Positions 18,921 through 29,843 of a stretch of DNA of 64,000 nt are shown piece by piece. The first letter of the stretch is position 1. Every line of letters starts with the position of its first letter. Origin of the DNA: Pseudoduganella lurida (GTDB lineage Bacteria; Pseudomonadota; Gammaproteobacteria; Burkholderiales; Burkholderiaceae_D); contig NZ_VLLB01000013.1 in assembly GCF_007830455.1 (NCBI RefSeq), positions 35,024 through 99,023 of the forward strand. The letters run 5' to 3'. The position numbers and the translations under genes were made by a program. Below the pieces are notes generated by a model that was not told the DNA's origin, searched no databases, and saw only the letters and a list, made by a program, of their open reading frames with translations.

Positions 18921-20500
18921 TGCGCATCGAGCGGCTGCAAATCGACCTCCGGCCACGCCCGCACGCGCAGGCCCTCGACCTGGGTTTTGCGCTGCTGCGC
19001 GCCCATGCGGCCGACGCGTGGCTGGCCTGGCTGGCGCTGTGGCTGCCCGCCGTGGCGCTGTCACTGCTGCTGGCCTGGCTGGCCCCGGCCTACGCGCAAC
19101 TGTGGGTGCTGGTGCCGTGGTGGCTGCGGCCCGCACTGGAACGCGCGCCGCTGCACGTGCTGGCGCGCGGCGTGTTCGGCGAGCGCACCACCTGGCGTGC
19201 CGCCTTGCGCGCCTGGCCGCGCGAACTGCGCGGCGGCATGGTCCGCATGCTCACCTGGTGGCGCCCGTTCATGACGGGCCGCGCACTGCACCACCCCGTC
19301 TGGCAGCTGGAAGGCGCGCGGGGCGCACCGGCCACGCGCCGGCGCCGCCTGCTGGCCCGCGGCGGCACGGGCCGCGCCGCATGGCTGTTCGGTACGGCCT
19401 GCTACCTGTTCGAGGCGGTGCTGCTGCTGGGCGTGATCGGCGTCGCCAGCCTGTTCATGCCGGACAATCCGAATGCCAACCCGCTGCACGCCATGACGCT
19501 GCTGACCACCGATTCGTTCGGCGCCAGCGTGCTGATCGCGGCCGGCGTCACGCTGGGCGGCGCCGTGATCGGCCCCATCTACGTGGCCTGCTGCTTCACG
19601 CTGTACCTGAACCGCCGCGCGGCGCTGGAAGCCTGGGACATCGAACTGGTGCTGCGGCGCCTGCAGCCACCGCCGGCCGGCAGGCCCCGTGGCCCGGCAC
19701 GCGGCGCGGCCACCACCCTGGCATTGCTGCTGTCGCTCGGCCTTGGCCTGGCCGCCGCGCCACCGCCCGCACTGGCGGCGGACACGCTGCAGTGCCCGCC
19801 GCCCTTCCCCTGGATGAAACCGCAGCGCGGGCCCGATCATGACGCGGCCCAGGCCCGGCTGCGCCGCGAGATCGACGGCCTCTACGCCGAGCCGGACCTG
19901 CGCGGCTACCGCTGCACGGAAACATGGCAGAGGAAGCGGGGGTTCGACACGAAGCCACCGCCCTCGGCAGCAGACCTGCAACCCTATGCGCTGTGGCTGG
20001 CAGCGCTGGCCTGGGGCCTGAAATACGCGCTGATCGCCACCGCCGTGCTGGCCGCCGCCTGGCTGCTGTACCGCTATCGCGACCAGCTGCCCGGCCTGCC
20101 GAAACGCGCGGCCCGGCTCCAGGCCACGGAGGTCGGCGGCCTGGACATCCGCCCCGCCAGCCTGCCGGACGATGTGCCGGCGACCGTGCGCCAGCTGTGG
20201 CAGGCCGGCCAGCAGCGCGCCGCGCTGGCGCTGCTGTACCGGGCCACGCTGTCGCGCCTGGCGAGCGACGATGGCCTGCACCTGTACCCCGGCGCCACCG
20301 AGGGCGACTGCCTGCGGCTGGCCCGCCAGGCACGCGCCGCGGGGCGGCTGGGCGAAGCACGGCTGGCGGTCGCCGCCGACGTGACGACGCTGTGGCTGCA
20401 GGGTGCCTACGGCGGCCGCTGGCCCGACGATGTCCGGATCGGCACCGTCTGCGATGCCTGGCAGGCCCGCTTCGCTGCCCCCGTGCGGGAGAGCGCATGA
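18920..20500 (+). CDS. Multi-spanning membrane protein with DUF4129 domain
   Basis: This is a 526-residue protein. The N-terminal half has four or five transmembrane segments (LALWLPAVALSLLLAWLAP and the helices near residues 155-240). An Ala/Pro-rich stretch ending ALAAD at about residue 290 precedes a periplasmic-looking segment. A further helix near 365-385 (YALIATAVLAAAWLLYRY) leads to a cytoplasmic C-terminal domain. Its features RQLWQAGQQRAALALLYRAT and YPGATEGDCLRLAR match DUF4129. The function is unknown. It starts within the previous stop (TGATG) and ends within the next start (ATGA). Confidence 0.8.
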   Translation: MRIERLQIDLRPRPHAQALDLGFALLRAHAADAWLAWLALWLPAVALSLLLAWLAPAYAQLWVLVPWWLRPALERAPLHVLARGVFGERTTWRAALRAWPRELRGGMVRMLTWWRPFMTGRALHHPVWQLEGARGAPATRRRRLLARGGTGRAAWLFGTACYLFEAVLLLGVIGVASLFMPDNPNANPLHAMTLLTTDSFGASVLIAAGVTLGGAVIGPIYVACCFTLYLNRRAALEAWDIELVLRRLQPPPAGRPRGPARGAATTLALLLSLGLGLAAAPPPALAADTLQCPPPFPWMKPQRGPDHDAAQARLRREIDGLYAEPDLRGYRCTETWQRKRGFDTKPPPSAADLQPYALWLAALAWGLKYALIATAVLAAAWLLYRYRDQLPGLPKRAARLQATEVGGLDIRPASLPDDVPATVRQLWQAGQQRAALALLYRATLSRLASDDGLHLYPGATEGDCLRLARQARAAGRLGEARLAVAADVTTLWLQGAYGGRWPDDVRIGTVCDAWQARFAAPVRESA

Positions 20501-21778
20501 GTACGCGCCTGAAATGGCTGCTGGCCTGCCTGGCCGCCGTGCTGCTGGCGGCCGGCGCCACGTGGCTGTGGCATGCGGCATTCGAAAAACGCGTGCGCGC
20601 CGTGCCGGAAGAGTCCGAAGCGGCGCGCGACAACCCGCGGCTGGCCGCCACCCGCCTGCTGCAGCGGCACGGCCATCCGGTCGCCGCGGCAGAAGTGCTC
20701 GGCTCGCGGCTGCTGGCACGCCTGCCGGCCGGCATGCTGGTGCTGCCGGCCCGCACCGCCATCGACCGCAAGCAGGCCGCCCCGCTGCTGGACTGGGTCC
20801 GGCGCGGCAATACGCTGGTGGTGCAGCCGGCCTGGATCGCGCGACCGCCGAAGGATGGCGTCCTGCCCGGCAAGGCGGCCGATCCGGACGCCGATCCGAT
20901 CGGCGGCCGCTACGGCGTGGCACTGGCGGCACGCACCCGCCAGGACGACACCTGCCGCGCCGATGAAAGCGAGGTGCGCCGCGCCCTGCAGGACCAGGAA
21001 GACGAAGAGGAAGAGGCAGAAGAAGAAAAGGAAGAAGATGCGGAGGAGCGCCCGGTGCGGCCGCAGTCGCGCCTCGTCTGCGTCACCCCACCCGGCACCC
21101 GCTATCCGCTGGAACTGGACCGCCCGTTCGAAGTGCTGCAGCCGGAAGGCAGGACCCGGCCGCTGTGGGGCGATACCTACGGCCTGGGCGTGCAGGTGTA
21201 CGCCGAAGGCCGCGGCCGCGTGGTGCTGGTGGCGCAGGACTACTTCAGCCACAACGTGCTGCGCCAGCACGACCACGGCGAACTGCTGCTGGTGCTGGCA
21301 CGCCTGGCGGGCCCCGCCACGCAGGTGACCTTCGTGCAGAGCGGGCAACGGCAGACGTGGACCGGCGAACTGTGGGAGCGCTTCTGGCCCGCGCTGTGCG
21401 CCGCCGCCGCGCTGGTGCTGCTGTGGGCCTGGTCCGCCGCGCGCCGCTTCGGTCCCACGCTGCCCGCGCCGGCGGGCGGCAGCGGTCAACCACGCCGCGC
21501 GCTGCTGGAACACGTCGATGCCAGCGGCCGCTGGCTGTGGAGCGTGCCTGGCGGACGTGCCCTGCTGCTGGCCGCCGTGCGCACTGCCGTGGAAGCGCGC
21601 CTGCGCCGGCACGCACCGGAACTCCTGCACCTCGACCGCGCCGAGCGCCTGCGCCAGCTGGCCGACCGCACCGCCCTGCCCCGCGCCGACCTGGAACGCG
21701 CCCTGCACGGCGAGCCGGCGCGCCGCGCCGCCGACTTCACCCGCCAGATCTCCACCCTGCAACGATTGCGAGCCCACC

Positions 21779-21789
<11 letters not shown>
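20497..21789 (+). CDS. DUF4350-domain membrane protein with acidic tract
   Basis: This is a 430-residue protein with an N-terminal transmembrane helix (WLLACLAAVLLAAGATWLW). A DUF4350-like domain follows, with NPRLAATRLLQRHGHPV, AGMLVLPARTAI, LLDWVRRGNTLVVQP and VVLVAQDYFSHNVL. A second helix (about 305-325) leads to a cytoplasmic tail. A strongly acidic run occupies about residues 167-187 (QDEDE/EEE/KEE-rich) between the halves of the domain and is unlike anything else in the window. Comparable loci place a GldG/ABC-type or DUF4350 protein next to MoxR-DUF58. The stop overlaps the MoxR start by 11 nt. Confidence 0.82.
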
Positions 21790-22788
<999 letters not shown>

Positions 22789-22789
<1 letters not shown>

Positions 22790-24111
22790 TGGTGCCGGCA
22801 CGCCGCCTGCTGGCTGCGCTGGGCGCCCTGGTGGCGCTCGGGATAGCGACTGGCCTGTGGCCCGTCCTGCTGGCCGGCTGGTGGGCGGCTGCCGGGATGC
22901 TGCTGCTGGCTGCCATGGCGGATGCCCTGCTGGCGCGCCGCCCGCTGGCACTGCGCATCGAACGGCAGGTCGCGGGCGTGCTGCCCGCCGGTGTCTGGCA
23001 GACCGTGCGCGTTACCCTCCACAACGAGGATGCCGGGCCGCTGACGCTGGCACTGTTCGACGATTATCCCGCCGACTGGGAACTGGAAGGCCTGCCGCAC
23101 ACGGTGCGCATCGCGCCCGGCGCGTGGGTGGCCGTGACGTATCGGGTACGGCCGGTCAGCCGCGGCGATGCCCGCTTCGGCCCCGCCTGGCTGCGCAGCG
23201 CCAGCCCGCTCGGATTGTGGCGGCGTTCGCTGCGCACCGGTCCGGAAACGGCGGTGCGCGTGTTTCCCGACTTCTCGGCGATCCTGGGCCAGGCGCTGCG
23301 CGCCACCGACCGCCGCGTGCAGACCAGCGGCGCGCTGCGCAAGCGCCAGCGCGGCGAAGGCCTGGACTTCCGCCAGCTGCGCGAATACCGCCAGGGCGAC
23401 AGCCTGCGCTCGATCGACTGGAAGGCCACGGCGCGGCACCGCAAGCCCATCAGCCGCGAATACCAGGTCGAGCGCGACCAGCAGATCGTGTTCCTGCTCG
23501 ACACCGGGCGGCGCATGCTGGCGCGCGAGGACGATGGCGGCGGCAGCCACTTCGACCACGCGCTGCATGCGCTGCTGACACTGGCCTACGTGGCCGCCAA
23601 GCAGGGCGATGGCGTGGGCGCGCTGACGTTCGGGTCGGCATCGGCCGCCGGGGTGCGCTGGCTGGCCCCGGCCAAGGGCCGCGCGGGCCTGGACCGGCTG
23701 CTGGCCGGCCTGTACGACGTGCAGCCGGACGAGGTGGCGCCGGACTACCTGCGCGCCGCCAGCGACCTGGTGCAGCGGCTGCCGCGGCGCGCCTTCGTGG
23801 TGCTGATCACCAACGTGCGCGACGAGGACGACCTGGCCCTGCGCGCGGCCTGCGACCTGCTGGCGGAAAAACACCTGGTGCTGTGCGCCAGCCTGCGCGA
23901 GAGCGCGGTGGACGACGCCGCGCGCCAGCCGGTAGCAGGCTTCCCGTCGGCACTGCGGCTGGCGGCTGCCGAACACTATCTGCAGCAGCGCGAGGCGGCG
24001 ATCCGCCGCCTGGGACTGCGCCACGAACGCTTCGTGGACGTGACGCCGCAGCGGCTCGGCGTGGCGCTGCTGAACCGCTACCTGGCGATCAAGGAAAGCG
24101 GCGCGCTGTAG
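22789..24111 (+). CDS. DUF58-domain protein (vWA-like MoxR partner)
   Basis: This is a 440-residue protein with two closely spaced N-terminal helices (residues 5-45). A beta-rich extracytoplasmic-type segment follows, then the DUF58 core with GEGLDFRQLREYRQGDSLRS and IDWKATARHRKPISREYQ. The vWA-like part begins at IVFLLDTGRRMLARED. This degenerates the MIDAS DxSxS motif to DTGRR, as is frequent in DUF58. It is the last gene of the operon and most likely the client or adaptor of the MoxR ATPase. Confidence 0.9.
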
Positions 24112-24132
24112 AACCGATGGATTCGCCGGGGA

Positions 24133-24651
24133 TCAGAACGACTGGCCGGCGCCGGCGCGAGCGCCGTTCAGGAAGCCCTGGTAGGCAGGCACCGCAACGG
24201 CCGCCATGATGCCCACCACGAAGATGACCGGCAGGATCCAGGCCAGTACCATCACGCCGCGGCTGTTCGGGCCGGGCGGCAGGCCATAGCTGTTGGCGCC
24301 CTCGTCGCCGCGGGCGAACAGCAGCCACAGGCCGGCAAGCACGTTCACCAGCGGGATGAACAGCAGCAGGCCGAACCAGGCACCGCGGTCCAGGTCCTGC
24401 AGGCGGCGGCGTGCCAGCACGAACGTCACCACCAGCGACAGGATCGTATAGATCCAGAACATCAGGCCGGCACCGCCCTGCAGGGCACCGAGCAGCGCGC
24501 CCAGCGCCAGCAGCAGCAGGCCGCCGCCGAGCGAGTAGGCCAGGTAGCGCAGGCGTCCGATCCGGCCATCGATGGCGAACACGGTGGGTTCCTGGGTGGC
24601 GGACAGGGGGCTGTCGAACGCGGCATCTGGCGGGCTGTAAGGGTTGGTCAC
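24133..24651 (-). CDS. DUF805 membrane protein
   Basis: This 172-residue protein has a Pro-rich cytoplasmic N-terminus (NPYSPPDAAFDSPL) and four helices. The DUF805 pattern is IDGRIGRLRYLAYSLGG, RRRLQDLDRGAWFGLLLFIP and LLFARGDEGANSYG. The last 35 residues add a further helix (VMVLAWILPVIFVVGIMAAVAVPAYQ) that resembles the N-terminal stem of type IV pilin-like proteins. Its role is unknown. It converges on the DUF58 gene and is divergent from the GGDEF-EAL gene. Confidence 0.85.
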   Translation of the reverse strand: MTNPYSPPDAAFDSPLSATQEPTVFAIDGRIGRLRYLAYSLGGGLLLLALGALLGALQGGAGLMFWIYTILSLVVTFVLARRRLQDLDRGAWFGLLLFIPLVNVLAGLWLLFARGDEGANSYGLPPGPNSRGVMVLAWILPVIFVVGIMAAVAVPAYQGFLNGARAGAGQSF

Positions 24652-24890
24652 GGCGGCTTCTCCTGGGGTCGGTGGATGGTCATGATGAATAAGGCATCAA
24701 CTGGCCATCATGGCATATCTTTCTTGCTAGAAATCTCTCGAATCGTCACAGGCAGGGCAATTTATGGGCCCGAAAGTGAGGCCTGCCGAACACAACAGTA
24801 CAAAAATGGGTGACTTCATGTCCTGGACGGCATAGAATTTTGCCACGAGGAAACACGCACTCCGGTGCTCCCTAACCGAAAGGCGTCATC

Positions 24891-27191
24891 GTGTCCTTCA
24901 ACGACATCGCGCACTGGCGCACCCAGATCTTCAATCCCCTGCTGACCATCGTGGTCGTCCTCGGCACCGCGGTCGCCCTGCCCAGCATCGCGCTGACGCT
25001 GGCGGCCGGCCGCTGGAACATCGCGCTGGTCGATGCGATCGCGTATGCCTGGCTGCTGGGCGTCTGGCGCGCCCGCGGCCTGGACTACCGCACCCGCGTG
25101 CTGCACTTCCTGGGCATCCTGTTCTTCGTCGGCGTGGCGATGATGCTCTCGCTCGGTCCGATCAGCCAGGTCTACCTGCTGGCACCGCCGATCCTGGCCG
25201 CCGTCCTGCTGGGCAAGCGCCCGGCGCTGGCGGCCCTGGCGCTGACCGGCGCCACCATCCTCGGGCTGGCCCTTTCCGGCCACGCGCGCCTGTACGTGGG
25301 CCAGCATGGCGAGCAGGAGCTGCTGCCGACGATCGTCATCGTGATGAACTACCTGTGCATCGGCCTGCTGCTGACGCTCACCTCCAGTGCCCTGCTGCAG
25401 AAGCTGGCCAGTTCCATGCAGGAGCTGCGCACCTTCGCCGATTCGCTGGAACAGGGCCGCAACGACCTGCAGGCCGCGAACGGCGAACTGCGCCTGGCCG
25501 CCGCCGCCGTGGCCTCGCTGAACGACATGGTGGTGATTGCCCGCGCCGTGCACGCGCCGGGCGCCGAACAGCCGATCTCGTTCGTCAACGATGCGCTGCT
25601 GCGCCGCACCGGCTACGCGCGCGAGGATCTGATCGGCCAGAGCATGCGCATGCTGCACGGCCCCGGTACCGATGCGGCCGAAGTGCAGCGCCTGATCGAT
25701 GCGATGGCGCGCGGCCAGACGGCGAAAACGGAAATCCTCAACTACACGCGCAGCCGGGAAGCCTACTGGATCGAAGTGGAGATGGTGCCTTTCGCGGACG
25801 AGGCGGGCAACTACACGCACTGGGTGCTGGTGGGCCGGGACGTGACGGAACGCCGCAGGGCGGCCGATGCGATCCACCGCCTGGCATTCTACGACGTGCT
25901 GACCGGCCTGCCGAACCGCCGCCTGCTGATGGACCGCCTTGAGGGGCACCTGGCTAAAGCGGCCGCGGGTTACTCCGCCGTGATGTTCATCGACCTCGAC
26001 AACTTCAAGTTCGTCAACGACGCGCGCGGCCATGCGGTGGGCGACGAGATGCTGCGCGGCGCGGCCGGCCGGCTGATCCAGCTGGTGCGCCCCGGCGACA
26101 CGGTGGCCCGCGTGGGGGGCGACGAATTCGTGGTGCTGCTGGCGGACCTAGGCAATGTCGAGGAAGAAGCCACGCGCAAGGCGCTGGCGATGGCCGAACG
26201 CCTGCGCGCCGCGCTGACGCAGGACTTCGAGATCGGCGGCCAGGTCTACCTGTCGTCCGCCAGCATCGGCGTGGCGGTGCTGCCGCGTACCGGCCAGACC
26301 GTCGACGACCTGCTGCGCGAGGCGGACATCGCCATGTACCGCGCCAAGGCCAACGGCCGCAACGGCGTGGCGCTGTTCGAGGACACGATGCGCCGCGAGG
26401 TGGAGAACCGCCTGGCGCTGGAACGCGAGCTGGCGCACGCGCTGGAGAACGGCGAGCTGCAGATGCACGTGCAGCTGCAGGTCGACCACGAAGCGCGGCC
26501 GGCCGGCGCCGAACTGCTGATGCGCTGGAAGCGCGCGGACGGCACGCAGGTGCCGCCGGATGTATTCATCCCCATCGCCGAAGCCACGGGCCTCATCATT
26601 CCGCTGGGCCGCTTCGCGCTGCGCCAGGCGTGCCTGACCTGGCTGCGCCTGGCGGAACGGGGCCGCGCGCTGCCGCTGTCGGTCAATGTCAGCCCTTCGC
26701 AGTTCCGCCAGCCGGACTTCGTGGCGCAGGTACGGGCGATCCTGGAGGAGACGGGCGCCCCCGCCTCGCAGCTGATCTTCGAGGTCACGGAGGGCCTGCT
26801 GATCGAGAACCTGGACGACACGATCGCCCGCATGCACGAACTGGCGCAGCTGGGCATCCGCTTCTCGATCGACGATTTCGGCACCGGCTATTCCAGCCTC
26901 GCCTACCTGCGGCGCATGCCGCTGTACGAGCTGAAGATCGACCGCAGCTTCATCAACGACACGCCGGGCGACGCCAACGGCACCGCCATCGTGCAGTCGA
27001 TCCTGGCGATGGCCGCGCACCTGGGCCTGCGCGTGGTGGCCGAAGGGGTCGAGACGCACGACCAGGCCGCGTTCCTGGCCTCGCACGGCGGTCCGGGCAT
27101 GCAGGGCTACCTGTTCGCCCGGCCGATGCCGCTGGGCGACATGCTGGCACTGCTGGAGCGCAACACCGCGGTACCGGCGCTGCCGGCCTAG
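24891..27191 (+). CDS. Membrane-anchored PAS-GGDEF-EAL protein (c-di-GMP turnover)
   Basis: This is a 766-residue protein. Residues 1-170 contain about six hydrophobic segments. A short coiled helix, a PAS domain (about 200-325, ending LVGRDVTERRRA), a GGDEF domain with an intact GGDEF at 409-413, and a C-terminal EAL domain follow. The signature Glu is kept as E541 but reads ELL instead of EAL. DDFGTGYSS, KIDRSFI and VAEGVET are intact. It may therefore make or degrade c-di-GMP, or both. GTG 24891 is used with AAAGG upstream. Its TAG stop shares bases with the convergent DUF885 stop (CTAG). Confidence 0.93.
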   Translation: MSFNDIAHWRTQIFNPLLTIVVVLGTAVALPSIALTLAAGRWNIALVDAIAYAWLLGVWRARGLDYRTRVLHFLGILFFVGVAMMLSLGPISQVYLLAPPILAAVLLGKRPALAALALTGATILGLALSGHARLYVGQHGEQELLPTIVIVMNYLCIGLLLTLTSSALLQKLASSMQELRTFADSLEQGRNDLQAANGELRLAAAAVASLNDMVVIARAVHAPGAEQPISFVNDALLRRTGYAREDLIGQSMRMLHGPGTDAAEVQRLIDAMARGQTAKTEILNYTRSREAYWIEVEMVPFADEAGNYTHWVLVGRDVTERRRAADAIHRLAFYDVLTGLPNRRLLMDRLEGHLAKAAAGYSAVMFIDLDNFKFVNDARGHAVGDEMLRGAAGRLIQLVRPGDTVARVGGDEFVVLLADLGNVEEEATRKALAMAERLRAALTQDFEIGGQVYLSSASIGVAVLPRTGQTVDDLLREADIAMYRAKANGRNGVALFEDTMRREVENRLALERELAHALENGELQMHVQLQVDHEARPAGAELLMRWKRADGTQVPPDVFIPIAEATGLIIPLGRFALRQACLTWLRLAERGRALPLSVNVSPSQFRQPDFVAQVRAILEETGAPASQLIFEVTEGLLIENLDDTIARMHELAQLGIRFSIDDFGTGYSSLAYLRRMPLYELKIDRSFINDTPGDANGTAIVQSILAMAAHLGLRVVAEGVETHDQAAFLASHGGPGMQGYLFARPMPLGDMLALLERNTAVPALPA

Positions 27192-28507
27192 CGCAGGCCG
27201 CTGGCCAGCCGCGGCGACGACAGCAGCTGCCGGAACGCGGCCCAGCGCTGGGCCCGCGCTGCCTTCGGATCGGTGGCGGTGACGTGCCGCTCGACCCAGG
27301 CCTTCACCAGGTCCTTGCCCAGGTTGTAGTTGATGACATAGCCGCGCAGCGACTCGTAGAACTGCACGCGCTGGCTCGCCTTCTCCGGCGGGTACAGGGC
27401 CACGTTGACCAGCCATTCGATCGCCTGCTCGCGCGTGTACCTGCCCGATGCGCGGCCTTCCAGGAACTGCATGGCGTTGTCGTTGTCGGCATAGCTCAGC
27501 TGCGCCAGCAGCTTCTGCAGCGCGGCGTAGCGGCCGGCCAGCTGCGGATCGAGGCCGGCCAGCGGATACAGCACGTCGCGCTCGAACGCCACCCGCTCTT
27601 CGTCCGGAAATGCCATCTCGATGCCGTAGTTGGCGCTGCCCTCGGCCACCAGCGACATCGGCGAGTACAGCGGATACACGCTGAACTCCACCCATTTCTT
27701 CTCGTTGACCAGGTGCTGCTCGAGCAGTGCGTTGTACACGTGGTGGCCCGGGTAGCCCTCGTGGCAGCCCAGGTCCACGGCGCGCTCGATGTAGATCGGG
27801 AATTCGGTATTGATCTGGATGAGGCTGTGCGCATCCCCCTTGTACCAGTTGTAGCCGGACCAGGGCTTGCCGGTGACGAATTCGAGCTGGAAGCTTTCCT
27901 TCGCCGGCAGCGCCATCTCCTTTGCCGTGCGGGCGCGGCAGGCCGCGATGGCCGCATCGAACACGGGTTTCAGCCGGTCTTTCGGAATCACGAACTGGGC
28001 GCGGAAGGCCTGCACCCGCTGTGGCAGCGGGCCGTCGCCGGGGACCAGCTGGTCGATCTTGGCCAGCAGCGCCTCGTAGTAGGCGCGGTCGTGGTGCGGC
28101 GTGACGGCGTCGTACAGCAGCGCCGTCTCCTCGTCGAAGGCAAAGGTCTTCCCGCCCAGCATGTCGATCTTCGCCACCATCGCGGCCAGCTGCTTGCGCA
28201 GGAAGACGATGCGCAGTTCGTCGTCTTCGCTGGCGCCGCGCTTGCCCTGCAGGTCGGCGGTGGCCCGCACGGCATCCTGGCGGATCGCGGCCAGCGGGCG
28301 CCTGGCCTTCTCCGCCTGCTGCTGCAGCGCGGGCGGTCCGTAATAGGCGTCCACGTAGCTGGCGTCGTGCACGCCGACCGCCAGCACCAGCTGCCGGTAG
28401 CGCTCCGCCACGTCCTGCACCGAGGCGGCCAGCGCGGACGTCATCATCCCCGCCGCCAGCACGGTTGCCAATCCCTTCGCCAATCCTGCCACCCGCTTGC
28501 TCATCAC
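27188..28507 (-). CDS. Exported DUF885 metallo-hydrolase/peptidase
   Basis: This is a 439-residue protein with a signal peptide (LAKGLATVLAAGMMTSALAA). It carries the DUF885 zinc-site motif HEGYPGHH at residues 249-256, with a downstream Glu in LVAEGSANYGIEMAFP. Family members are putative carboxypeptidase-like enzymes of the gluzincin type. Two adjacent ATGs (28507 and 28504) are both compatible with the upstream GGGAG. Transcription is likely monocistronic. Confidence 0.86.
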   Translation of the reverse strand: MMSKRVAGLAKGLATVLAAGMMTSALAASVQDVAERYRQLVLAVGVHDASYVDAYYGPPALQQQAEKARRPLAAIRQDAVRATADLQGKRGASEDDELRIVFLRKQLAAMVAKIDMLGGKTFAFDEETALLYDAVTPHHDRAYYEALLAKIDQLVPGDGPLPQRVQAFRAQFVIPKDRLKPVFDAAIAACRARTAKEMALPAKESFQLEFVTGKPWSGYNWYKGDAHSLIQINTEFPIYIERAVDLGCHEGYPGHHVYNALLEQHLVNEKKWVEFSVYPLYSPMSLVAEGSANYGIEMAFPDEERVAFERDVLYPLAGLDPQLAGRYAALQKLLAQLSYADNDNAMQFLEGRASGRYTREQAIEWLVNVALYPPEKASQRVQFYESLRGYVINYNLGKDLVKAWVERHVTATDPKAARAQRWAAFRQLLSSPRLASGLR

Positions 28508-28529
28508 CGCTCCCGTCCGTTGAAACGGG

Positions 28530-29609
28530 TCAGTGTAGTGGCGGAACGGGCTCCTTGCAATCGGCGGGGTCGCGGGTGATCATGCGCGCCGGGTAGGCCA
28601 CGTCGATGCCGTGTTCGGCCAGGCCGCGCAGCACGCCCAGCAGCACCGCCTGGTTGGTGTCCATGAAGACAAAGTAGTCGGCCGTCTTGATCCAGTACAC
28701 GACTTCGTATTCGACGGCCCATTCGCCCAGGTTGCGCAGGTGCGCGCGCTCGAACGAGGCCGTCTCTTCCAGCTTCTCGATGATGTCCTTCACCATGGCG
28801 GGCACCTGCGCCAGCTTGTCCGGCGGGGTGCCGTAGCGCACCCGGATGATGAAGGCGGCGCGGCGCGTGAACATGCGCGTCTGGTTGCCGATGCGCGCCT
28901 TGAGGATGTCGCCGTTCGAGAAGATGATCTGGTCGCCGCCCAGGCCGCGCAGGCGCGTGGTCTTCAGGCCGATGTATTCGACGGTGCCCAGCTGCTCGCC
29001 GACGATGATGAAGTCGCCCACCACGAAGGGCTTGTCCAGCACGATCGACAGCGAGGCCAGCAGGTCGCCCAGGATGTTCTGGACGGCCAGCGCCACGGCG
29101 ATGCCGCCGATGCCCAGGCTGGCCACCAGCGTGGTGATGTTGAACCCCAGGTTATCCAGGATCATCAGCGTGAACATCACCCACACGATCAGCCGCAGGA
29201 TGAAGTCGATGATGGCCGTCGATGCGGCGCTGGCCACGCTGTCGCTGCCGCCGATGGCGGCCTGCCGGTAGCGGGCCCGCCACACGCGCACCGCCGTGTC
29301 GCCCCAGATCGCGACCTGCAGCAGCATCGTCGTGACGGCAGCGCGCCACAAGGTCACTTCGTACTTGCGCGGGAATTCCAGCATCAGCGAACCGAGATAC
29401 AGCGCCAGGATCACGATGAACAGGCTGTACGTGTTGCGCAGCATGCGCAGGAACCAGTCGTCGACGCGGGTCTCGGTGCGGTCGGCCACTGCCGCCAGCC
29501 GGTGCACGAGGAAGGTGCGCAGCACGATCAGCAGTACGGCGGCCGCAAACGCCACGGCCAGCGCGGTCGCCCATTCCTGGATCGGATTTCCCAACAAAAC
29601 ATAACGCAT
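28530..29609 (-). CDS. MscS-family mechanosensitive ion channel
   Basis: This is a 359-residue inner-membrane protein with four or five helices. The MscS pore and beta domain follow (GIGGIAVALAVQNILGDLLA, FVVGDFIIVGEQLGTVEYIG and KTTRLRGLGGDQIIFSNGDI), then an alpha/beta C-terminal vestibule. It acts as an emergency release valve in hypo-osmotic shock. ATG 29609 is chosen because GGAGG lies 6 nt upstream; an upstream-extended reading is unsupported. Confidence 0.92.
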   Translation of the reverse strand: MRYVLLGNPIQEWATALAVAFAAAVLLIVLRTFLVHRLAAVADRTETRVDDWFLRMLRNTYSLFIVILALYLGSLMLEFPRKYEVTLWRAAVTTMLLQVAIWGDTAVRVWRARYRQAAIGGSDSVASAASTAIIDFILRLIVWVMFTLMILDNLGFNITTLVASLGIGGIAVALAVQNILGDLLASLSIVLDKPFVVGDFIIVGEQLGTVEYIGLKTTRLRGLGGDQIIFSNGDILKARIGNQTRMFTRRAAFIIRVRYGTPPDKLAQVPAMVKDIIEKLEETASFERAHLRNLGEWAVEYEVVYWIKTADYFVFMDTNQAVLLGVLRGLAEHGIDVAYPARMITRDPADCKEPVPPLH

Positions 29610-29843
29610 GTACAACCTCCTTGGCAGGCGCAGTGTACCGAAGGGCCGGGCGGTGCCGCGCACAGGTGTACCGCAGGGCCCGCCAAGCTGCCCCCATGCA
29701 CCGTAAACTGCGCAAAAAGACGCCATAAAGTCGTCATCTTGCAGTGATCATGTAGCCGTGCGCACAGACCGGTCGGCAAGAAGGCGACAGAGTTTTGATT
29801 TTTTCGCCATACTTTCCGCTCGTTCGACTAGCTCTCCGACAAT

